In this document: one piece after another, positions 1 through 5,628 of the stretch
Numbering within the stretch: position 1 is the first letter of the stretch
How the letters are laid out: each line of letters opens with the position of its first letter
NCBI GenBank assembly: GCA_903831165.1
Contig: CAIKWV010000063.1
Location: 1 to 5,628 of the forward strand
Length of the DNA: 5,628 bases
From: an uncultured cyanobacterium
GTDB lineage: Bacteria > Cyanobacteriota > Cyanobacteriia > PCC-6307 > Cyanobiaceae
Direction: 5' to 3'
The notes under the pieces: model-generated
Told to the model about the DNA's origin: nothing
Seen by the model: the letters and a program-made list of their open reading frames with translations, nothing else
Database searches by the model: none
Program-made: the position numbers and the translations under genes

Positions 1-983
1 AGCCCCCGGCCGGCCATGCCGACGATGTAGGGCAAGGTGACGCTGACCAGGGCCTCGGTGGAGGTGAATGGGACGGCACCGGGCATGTTGCCGACGGCGT
101 AGTGCTGCACGCCGTGGATCGTCACGACCGGATCGGTGTGGGTGGTCTCGCGGCTGGTGGCGATGCAGCCGCCCTGGTCGATCGCCACATCGACGATCAC
201 CGAGCCGGGCCGCATGCGCTGCACCAGCTCTTCGCTGACCAGGGTGGGGGCGCGGCCGCCGGGCAACAGGACCGCACCGATCAACAAATCGGCGCCCGGC
301 ACCAGCCGCTCGATCAGGCCGCTGCTGCTCACCAGGCTGGTCATGCGGCCGCGGCGATCCGATTCGAGCGCCCGCAACCGCTGAGGAGAGCGATCCAGCA
401 GGAAGACCTCGGCGTCCATGGCGGCGGCGATGCGGGCCGCATTCCAGCCGACGGTGCCGGCCCCCAGCACCACCACCCGGGCAGGGCGCACCCCGGTGCA
501 GCCACCCATCAACACGCCGCGGCCGCCATGGGGCTTCTCCAGCAGGTGGGCGCCCACCTGGGCCGCCAAACGGCCGGCCACCTCACTCATCGGCGCCAGC
601 AACGGCAGGCTGCCGTCTTCGAGCTGCACGGTTTCATAGGCCAGGGCGGTGGTGCCGGCCTCCAGCAAGGCGCGTGCCACCTCCGGATAGGCGGCCAGGT
701 GCAGGTAGGTGAACAGCACCAGATCGGGCCGCAGAAAGGCAAACTCCTCCGGCTGGGGCTCCTTCACCTTGACCACCAGATGGCAGGCCCAGGCTTGTTC
801 ACGATCCACGAGACGGGCACCGCTCTCGTCGTAGTCGGCGTCGCTGATGCCGGCACCCAGACCTGCCCCGGCCTGAACCCGCACCTCCATCCCCTGGGAG
901 ACGAGCTCCCTCACCCCATCCGGGGTGAGCGCCACCCGCTGCTCGTCGCACTTGATCTCGGTGGGGACCCCGATGGTTGCCAT
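1..983 (-). CDS. ald: Alanine dehydrogenase, 3' end cut by window edge
   Basis: The product is an NAD-dependent alanine dehydrogenase, which interconverts L-alanine and pyruvate plus ammonia in the cytoplasm. Visible are 327 residues from an ATG at 983; the family is about 360-370 long, so some 35-45 C-terminal residues lie beyond the left edge. The N-terminal substrate domain starts MATIGVPTEIK and carries RVALTP (Arg16), VVKVKEP (Lys74) and YLHLA (His95), matching the known pyruvate-binding and catalytic Arg, Lys and His. The Rossmann motif VVLGAGTVGWNAA lies at about 171-183, with Asp197 in LLDRSP placed to bind the NAD ribose. DVAIDQGG (Asp269) matches the catalytic Asp. No Shine-Dalgarno precedes the ATG, which is common in cyanobacteria. 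Base composition is clearly higher in GC than the genes to its right, and it appears to be transcribed separately from them. All key residues are present, so it should be active. Confidence 0.95.
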   Translation of the reverse strand, partial: MATIGVPTEIKCDEQRVALTPDGVRELVSQGMEVRVQAGAGLGAGISDADYDESGARLVDREQAWACHLVVKVKEPQPEEFAFLRPDLVLFTYLHLAAYPEVARALLEAGTTALAYETVQLEDGSLPLLAPMSEVAGRLAAQVGAHLLEKPHGGRGVLMGGCTGVRPARVVVLGAGTVGWNAARIAAAMDAEVFLLDRSPQRLRALESDRRGRMTSLVSSSGLIERLVPGADLLIGAVLLPGGRAPTLVSEELVQRMRPGSVIVDVAIDQGGCIATSRETTHTDPVVTIHGVQHYAVGNMPGAVPFTSTEALVSVTLPYIVGMAGRG

Positions 984-1000
984 GGGGAAGGGCGGAAATG

Positions 1001-1028
1001 ACATCAAAGAGGTCCACCGGGCCGTCAA
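1001..1028 (-). promoter_or_regulatory. Possible weak ald promoter
   Basis: In the 205-base gap upstream of ald, the minus strand reads TTGACG (1028-1023), a 16-base spacer, then TGATGT (1006-1001). The -35 is close to consensus but the -10 is poor, and a start site there would leave a leader of only about 10-15 bases before the ATG at 983. The rest of the gap (1029-1188) holds no convincing gene or strong terminator hairpin. No NtcA-type GTA-N8-TAC site was seen. Confidence 0.2.
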
Positions 1029-1188
1029 TGTAAACCATCTGGACTAAGAGGAATAAGAAAACACTGCAATCCCCCCTCCTACCTCCAGTACCACATCCGA
1101 CACCAGCGCCAGGAAGACCGCTGAAAGAGCCGAGACGGGGAAGGAAGCCCAGTGCCCAAGCGAGCACCCAGGCAGCACAGGCCCATCG

Positions 1189-1896
1189 TCAGAACAATGC
1201 TGGATTGCCATCCTCAAGCCATTGCTGATGTGCGGAGACATAGTCTGGATCTGGATCCACACCGTCAGGCGGTTCTTCGCCCATCAGACCATAAAGACCC
1301 GAGTACTTACAGCGATAGTAAACTGTCGGCGAATCACTATGCACGCAGTGCAAGCCCGAATCCAACACATGCCGCCAGAAAATACGATCACCGATCAGAT
1401 GTCCATAAGCAGGCATCAAGACAAAGCGGTCCAAGAGGTGAAAGGCCTCACGACCAATCAACATACAGTTGGTGTCAACGAAATGCCCGGGATCAATCAG
1501 CGGACAACGGCCCATCACCGTGCCATCAAGCCGACAGAGAAGGCGTGCCGATGAAACAACAGCTGCACCGGTCGCTCGGCGGATGCCAACCAGGGTTTCC
1601 AGATGGGACTGATGATACCAATTATCGGCATCCAGAAACAAAAGGCAGTCGACATTGAGGCCTATCGCGTAATAGCAGCCAATTAGGCGAGCCGTGGACC
1701 CCTTATCGCTATGGGGGCGCGGCAGGATGAGATGCTCGCAAAGACAACTGTCGACGAAGGAACTCGGTTTCCCATCGGCCACCATCACATGCGAACAGGG
1801 CAGAGCCTGCTGACGAACACTCTGATGGCACACCATCAGACAGTCCGGACCCTCATTGTAATAAGGGGTGATGACAGCGACATCAGACGGAGCCAT
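1189..1896 (-). CDS. Family 2 glycosyltransferase
   Basis: This 235-residue protein looks like a small GT-A-fold, family-2 glycosyltransferase that moves a sugar from a nucleotide donor to an unknown acceptor. The N-terminus has the usual first strand and loop, VAVITPYYNEG (about 6-16). A second strand, VMVADGKPSS, lies at 37-46. LLFLDADNWY (85-94) contains the DxD motif (Asp89, Asp91) that binds the metal and the donor phosphate. FVDTNCMLIGREAF (139-152) and IGDRIFW (168-174) occupy the place of the acceptor loop and catalytic acidic residue. No membrane segment is visible, so it is probably cytoplasmic. The ATG at 1896 is chosen because the domain begins directly after it; an in-frame TTG at 1908 would add four residues. 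It starts 18 bases after the stop of the sulfotransferase-glycosyltransferase gene, so the two are probably co-transcribed. Donor and acceptor sugars cannot be assigned. Confidence 0.88.
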   Translation of the reverse strand: MAPSDVAVITPYYNEGPDCLMVCHQSVRQQALPCSHVMVADGKPSSFVDSCLCEHLILPRPHSDKGSTARLIGCYYAIGLNVDCLLFLDADNWYHQSHLETLVGIRRATGAAVVSSARLLCRLDGTVMGRCPLIDPGHFVDTNCMLIGREAFHLLDRFVLMPAYGHLIGDRIFWRHVLDSGLHCVHSDSPTVYYRCKYSGLYGLMGEEPPDGVDPDPDYVSAHQQWLEDGNPALF

Positions 1897-1914
1897 AATC
1901 AAAGGCAAAGAAAC

Positions 1915-3690
1915 TTAAGCACTGGCGCCATCCGCCATAAGCCAGCGCGAGGCCTTCTTGGTCAATAGCCTGAAGATTCGATCTTCCTTGACGAGCGTGC
2001 CTGCCTGCAAACCAGCCCGAATTGAAGCCAGGTCCATACAGAGAGAATTGTAATAGCTTGCAAGAGATCCCTCGGCATCCAATCTCTTCCGCAAATCACG
2101 CCAGGTAATCCCAGCAAGCGGGTGGACCCGGTTGTTGCGGGCGAGAGCATCGCTGCCATCCTTAATTTTCCGTTCAAGCTGCTCAAGACTTCGAACCGGA
2201 TAATGAATAATTTCAAAATCAACCGCTGGCTGACAGTCCTGAAGCTGGCCATCAATTCTGAAGGCATGATTACCATCATCGACCTCCACACCTTCCATGG
2301 CCTGGTGACAAACCTTGCCCATGATCGGATCGCCAAGATTGTCAAGGGAATCGACCTCTCTGATCACCTGCCTGACATAAAAGGGAATCCCTGGCTGGAT
2401 CTTCTCAAGAGGAGCGGGAAGCATGTTGGAACGCGGCACGTCCAACTGCTTGAGGGCGGGATCAAGATCTTGAAAGTAATCGGAAATACTCAGACAGCCT
2501 GGGAGCCAGAACTCATCCGCATCACTATGCAGCAACCAATCCGCCTGCAATGACTGCTTGGCCAAGCGCGCCATTCTCGTCACCCAGATAGCTTGATCAT
2601 GAATAAGTTCTTCCTCGAGAATGAGTGTAATTTTTCCCAAACGCTCATACTCCTGCAGAACCTCCCTTGTACCATCGGTCGATGCATTATCAGTCACCAC
2701 AATATGATCTACACCAAGAGTCAGATGAAAATCCAGATGCGAGCGAATGATATCAATCTCGTTCCGGCAAAGCAGGGTCATGACCACCCTCTTCCTGCCC
2801 TGTTTTGATTGCACGAAAAGCGCAGACTGGGACTTGCCCGGCGCGGCACAACCATCGACATCGACAGGAATGCCGACAAGAGCCTCGGAAGTCTGAGCGA
2901 CAAGAGAGGAATCACATTCTTCGTTGCTCTGCAAGGCCAGACGCTGTAAATCGCGATAGAGATCGCGGACGGATGCGTTCAGACTGATATCAATGCAACT
3001 GCGATTGAGGTCCTGACGAATGACACTTCGATCCAGGTCAACCTGACAAAATTGCTCCAGCGCGTCCATGCTCTTACCGTTCAACAATGACTCGTATTCG
3101 CAGAAGAACCATTTGCCACCCTGAGCGTGCTGCTTGATAATCCGTTGATAGTGAAGACACCAGCTAGCCAACACCTGATCCCGACTGACCGCAAACGCAT
3201 GCAGATAATCTGCCAACATTATTTCGCGCAGAACGCTGTTGAGCACATGGGCCGGATTGCGAAAGACACAGATGCTTTTCAGCGACTGAACCTGCTCCTG
3301 CGACAGACAATCTCGCCAACAAGGGTAAGTATAGCTTAGCCGGGGATCTTTGATGCAAAATCCAGCCGTACCCACAACCGACCGGATATCGTGTTGCTCA
3401 GCCTCATTAGCTTTAATGATATTTTGCAGACCAATGCGTGCCAGCCAGTAGTGACCTTGCGAGGGAGTATCTGCCCCATAACCGCAAGGATCGTAGCTGG
3501 GTGCTCGCGGCACATAGCGACTGAGGATAGATTCATTGATCGCATTAACCCTGACATCCTCATAAAATCCGAGCGGGTTGGCTTCGCGTGGGGAGAAGCT
3601 GGACAGGGGGGCAACCGCCAAACGACGGAACAGGGAAGCCACCAAACTGGTACCACTGCGTCCGGCCCCAACGATGAAAAAACAATGCAT
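1915..3690 (-). CDS. Fused sulfotransferase-glycosyltransferase
   Basis: This 591-residue protein joins two transferase domains. Residues 1 to about 255 resemble PAPS-dependent sulfotransferases. The 5'-phosphosulfate loop is FIVGAGRSGTSLVASL (5-20), and ICVFRNPAHVL (140-150) fits the 3'-phosphate-binding region, with FCIKDPRLSY (111-120) between them. After a linker (about 256-298), the second domain begins RVVMTLLCRNEIDII (301-315), continues VVTDNASTDGT (331-341) and has HSDADEFWLP (388-397), whose DxD is Asp390 and Asp392. HYPVRSLEQLERKI (496-509) is typical of the Glyco_tranf_2_4 type of GT-A glycosyltransferase. The expected roles are sulfate transfer from PAPS and sugar transfer from a nucleotide sugar, perhaps on the same glycan; this is inference. 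Both domains look complete and there are no membrane segments. The ATG at 3690 directly precedes the PAPS loop and lies about 33 bases downstream of a promoter candidate. The next gene follows after 18 bases. Confidence 0.9.
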   Translation of the reverse strand: MHCFFIVGAGRSGTSLVASLFRRLAVAPLSSFSPREANPLGFYEDVRVNAINESILSRYVPRAPSYDPCGYGADTPSQGHYWLARIGLQNIIKANEAEQHDIRSVVGTAGFCIKDPRLSYTYPCWRDCLSQEQVQSLKSICVFRNPAHVLNSVLREIMLADYLHAFAVSRDQVLASWCLHYQRIIKQHAQGGKWFFCEYESLLNGKSMDALEQFCQVDLDRSVIRQDLNRSCIDISLNASVRDLYRDLQRLALQSNEECDSSLVAQTSEALVGIPVDVDGCAAPGKSQSALFVQSKQGRKRVVMTLLCRNEIDIIRSHLDFHLTLGVDHIVVTDNASTDGTREVLQEYERLGKITLILEEELIHDQAIWVTRMARLAKQSLQADWLLHSDADEFWLPGCLSISDYFQDLDPALKQLDVPRSNMLPAPLEKIQPGIPFYVRQVIREVDSLDNLGDPIMGKVCHQAMEGVEVDDGNHAFRIDGQLQDCQPAVDFEIIHYPVRSLEQLERKIKDGSDALARNNRVHPLAGITWRDLRKRLDAEGSLASYYNSLCMDLASIRAGLQAGTLVKEDRIFRLLTKKASRWLMADGASA

Positions 3691-3722
3691 CGCCTACGCT
3701 CTTATCAGGCCAGCATCAATAA

Positions 3723-3750
3723 ACCCTACCATTCCAGAACTCAATGTCAA
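3723..3750 (-). promoter_or_regulatory. Promoter candidate for the fused gene
   Basis: On the minus strand TTGACA (3750-3745, a perfect -35) is followed by a 16-base spacer and TAGGGT (3728-3723), which fits the loose cyanobacterial -10 pattern TAnnnT. A start site near 3716 would give a leader of about 25 bases before the ATG at 3690. It would drive the fused sulfotransferase-glycosyltransferase and probably the glycosyltransferase after it. A weak TAGG sits about six bases before the ATG and may act as a poor Shine-Dalgarno. Confidence 0.45.
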
Positions 3751-3870
3751 GAAACAGCCACTTTCGCTCCACAACTCCGCCGTGGATGGATTTCACAGCG
3801 ATCAGCAGTGCGGCTGTTTCGACCGGCTGCTGAACAGTGTGGGGTGAGTCGGCTTGAGAGAGGCGGGAAT

Positions 3871-4980
3871 AATCCACCCATCCAGACTAGATCGCCCCAT
3901 GCGGCGTCACCCCCAGATCTGACGGAGACACCCGATTACGGCTGTGGCCAACATCGCTGAGATTGCTCATCGTCAAGCGCCACCAGGCATGACACCCACG
4001 GCGGAACGACAATCAAGCCAAAACATGATGATATCGATCTCATTGCTGCAGGGCAGCGTCATCACAACAAGTCCATATCTTGAGGATGAACTGGCGATAA
4101 GCTGCATGCTTCTTTCCGCCAAGACAACCCACAACTACTCAGCTCCTCGGGTATTCACCGCCAGGTTAGGCCGAACATCTAGATCGGAGACTGAGATAGA
4201 TTTGCAACGATGAAGACTCTCGCGCGCCAGCACTTGAAGCCGAGAATAAAGACTGAGCAGAAAACCAGGAGCCTCAATTCTCGCCCTGCTTCGATTCAAA
4301 CTGAGATCAATTAGTAAAATGCAGAGCTTTTACCCGCAAACTGCTATCCATACCGAGCGCACACTCTCGCGGAAGACGCCCTCACAATCAACGCAGAACC
4401 ATGCTTCCAGTCGAGGATGCCTCGACAGAATCCGTTCATATTGAAGCCGCCAGCTCTCCAGCATCTGATTAACACTGATTGTAAAATCGTAAAGATAACC
4501 CACGTTCAGGATTTTGCCCATAAAACCGCTGACAACAGCCGCAGGATCTCGAAAACACAGACATGCTGAAGAACGGCCAGCTGCCTATCAGTCAAACATT
4601 CCTGCCAAGCCGATAATGTATAGCTTAGTCGCTGATCTGTAATGCAAAAGCCACCCGAACCCACAATCGCCCGGATTTCGCTTCTTTCTTCCGGTAGCAG
4701 CCGAAGAGCTGTCCATCGGTCAGGATTCTGGCCAGCCACAGCTGCCCGGGTCCAGGGAAACCAAGTCCTGAACCGGCAAGGTCGGGAGGAGAACTTATCG
4801 GCAGATGCGCCCAGAATATCTTCTCATTCAGAGCATTGACGCGTCTAGCTTCATAAAACCGTGGGGGTTGCCAGATCACGGCAAATAGCTTGAAACGGGG
4901 CGGTAGGAAGTGTCCTCAAACAACGAGGCCACCAGACTGGTGCCACTGCGTCCCGCTCCAATAACAAACACACAGTGCAT
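3871..4980 (-). pseudogene. Decayed sulfotransferase-glycosyltransferase paralogue
   Basis: This is a broken relative of the intact 591-residue gene downstream. It opens with an ATG at 4980 and a perfect PAPS loop, GAGRSGTSLVASLF, then meets TGA at 4878-4876, exactly where the intact copy has Arg35. Similarity goes on through frameshifts: a base missing in a T run (4855-4858), a shift near 4710-4720, another base missing in a T run (4552-4555), and shifts near 4355 and 4310. Recognisable pieces are FYEARRVNALNE, IVGSGGFCITDQRLSYT, FRDPAAVV, SWRLQYERIL and LNRS. After a TAG (4137-4135) the glycosyltransferase start VVMTLPCSNEIDII appears (about 4068-4027), then a stop at 3975-3973 and a further shift. 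Weaker nucleotide similarity reaches about 3871. The part encoding the DxD motif and the last 200 or so residues is gone. It cannot make a full protein. The left boundary is approximate. Confidence 0.87.
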
Positions 4981-5092
4981 CGAAGCTCTGGACAGCAGGA
5001 CTGACACGTCGGTTGTTTTGCCTCCCTGAGACGCTGGTCAGCAGGCAACAACCAGCCTTAGCCTCAGCAAGCGACCCACGGAGTCTAGGCTC

Positions 5093-5110
5093 AATCAGCC
5101 AGCGCTGATT
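5093..5110 (-). terminator. Short hairpin after the right-hand gene
   Basis: AATCAGC and GCTGATT form a 7-bp perfect stem with a 4-base loop, about 30 bases past the stop codon at 5140. No T tract follows on the minus strand, so it is not a textbook intrinsic terminator. It may instead stabilise the 3' end or have no function. The remaining 4981-5139 spacer shows no gene and no clear promoter. Confidence 0.3.
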
Positions 5111-5139
5111 CGGGGATTAAAGCGTAGAGATCCGTCATC

Positions 5140-5628
5140 TCAAACAGATCGCGGACAATCCTTCCAAACACTCAGATCCCAGCCGAGCATTAATTGCAGG
5201 CGATCGATCTCCTGCTCATAAATACAACGCAACCGACTCCAACTCGCCTGATCTATTTCAGGATACTCTCGCTTGTGAACCGACCTGGCTTGCACCTTCA
5301 ATGGATCAACGTCCAGAAAGCGAAAAACTTGCGCCAGAGTCTCAGCATGAGCATCGCGCAGCTGTTCATGGCGAATCAACAAAAACTGGTGATCGGCAAA
5401 ATATCGGCGATAGCACTGCAACTGACTGACATAGTTACCATACAACAACAATGTCTGCACTGGGTCTACAGGATAACCTGTCAAGGAATCAAATTTCACA
5501 TCATCAATGGATCTCACTCCTTCCGCTCTTGTCAACGCCGAAGCAAACTCACCACTGGCCTTGCCAATCTGCACCAACATATGAAACTGAGAGTAGGCTC
5601 TTTCAATTGGATTTCTCAGCAAGATTAT
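5140..5628 (-). CDS. Sulfotransferase, C-terminal part, cut by window edge
   Basis: The reading frame is open from the right edge to a TGA at 5140 and gives 162 C-terminal residues of a PAPS-dependent sulfotransferase. The first visible residues, IILRNPIERAYSQFHM, are the classic 3'-phosphate-binding motif (RNPxxRAYSxF) of carbohydrate-type sulfotransferases. GNYVSQLQCYRRYF, FLLIRHEQLRD and VFRFLDVDP then follow in the order normal for the family. The PAPS 5'-phosphosulfate loop and the start codon lie beyond the window; the TTG at 5622 falls inside the motif and cannot be the true start. It belongs to a different sulfotransferase subtype from the fused gene to its left, whose motif is FRNPAHVL. 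The likely job is sulfation of a polysaccharide or other surface glycan; the acceptor is unknown. It lies in the lower-GC part of the window, on the same strand as the other transferase genes. Confidence 0.88.
   Translation of the reverse strand: MILLRNPIERAYSQFHMLVQIGKASGEFASALTRAEGVRSIDDVKFDSLTGYPVDPVQTLLLYGNYVSQLQCYRRYFADHQFLLIRHEQLRDAHAETLAQVFRFLDVDPLKVQARSVHKREYPEIDQASWSRLRCIYEQEIDRLQLMLGWDLSVWKDCPRSV

Noticed and set aside
102..1001. Long open frame of 299 codons on the plus strand
   Set aside because: It is antisense to ald, is unusually rich in His, Gln, Ala and Gly, and matches no family I know. The ald frame on the minus strand has full catalytic motifs.
1152..1658. Plus-strand open frames at 1152-1658 and 1222-1554
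   Set aside because: Both overlap the minus-strand glycosyltransferase, whose DxD and fold motifs are clear; the antisense products show no domain.
3802..3833. Inverted repeat TCAGCAG / CTGCTGA with an 18-base loop
   Set aside because: The stem is only 7 bp with a long loop and no T tract, so it may be chance.
3391..3960. Plus-strand open frame of 189 codons
   Set aside because: It crosses the start of the fused gene, its promoter candidate and the tail of the pseudogene in antisense, with low-complexity content and no motif.
4851..5051. Minus-strand open frame upstream of and overlapping the pseudogene start
   Set aside because: It runs out of frame with the PAPS-loop frame that starts at 4980, and its product has no recognisable domain.
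5033..5056. Inverted repeat GCTGGT / ACCAGC with a 12-base loop
   Set aside because: A 6-bp stem with a large loop and no T tract is too weak to call a terminator or operator.
1..5628. CRISPR arrays, tRNA or rRNA genes, insertion sequences, defence or toxin-antitoxin systems
   Set aside because: Nothing matching was seen: no regularly spaced repeats, transposase motifs, cloverleaf or ribosomal signatures were recognised on either strand.

Overview
The window looks like part of a chromosome from a high-GC cyanobacterium, most likely a Synechococcus/Cyanobium-type picocyanobacterium. This is inferred from the alanine dehydrogenase sequence, from genes that lack a clear Shine-Dalgarno, and from sulfotransferase and glycosyltransferase genes side by side. 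It is not proven. Every gene I can support lies on the minus strand, so transcription runs from the right edge to the left edge.

From right to left (5' to 3' on the minus strand) the order is: (1) the C-terminal half of a PAPS-dependent sulfotransferase cut by the right edge (5140-5628); (2) a decayed sulfotransferase-glycosyltransferase gene at about 3871-4980, with a nonsense codon, several frameshifts and a lost 3' end; (3) an intact 591-residue protein joining an N-terminal sulfotransferase domain to a C-terminal family-2-type glycosyltransferase domain (1915-3690), preceded by a good promoter candidate; (4) a 235-residue family-2 glycosyltransferase starting 18 bases after it (1189-1896); (5) a 205-base gap and then alanine dehydrogenase, cut by the left edge (1-983).

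The left kilobase is markedly GC-rich (about 67% in a line counted by hand). The sulfotransferase/glycosyltransferase part is lower (about 38-50% in lines counted by hand). This suggests a variable surface-polysaccharide region beside a core metabolic gene. Items 1, 3 and 4 would fit transfer of sugars and sulfate onto an extracellular or envelope glycan, but donors and acceptors cannot be read from the sequence.

The most informative observation is the decayed paralogue at 3871-4980. Its similarity to the intact gene continues past the sulfotransferase part into the glycosyltransferase domain, so the fusion architecture is older than the duplication. The two copies differ mainly at silent sites in the PAPS-binding start, so the dead copy was probably functional for a long time before it broke. 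I see no RNA genes, CRISPR arrays, insertion sequences or defence systems.
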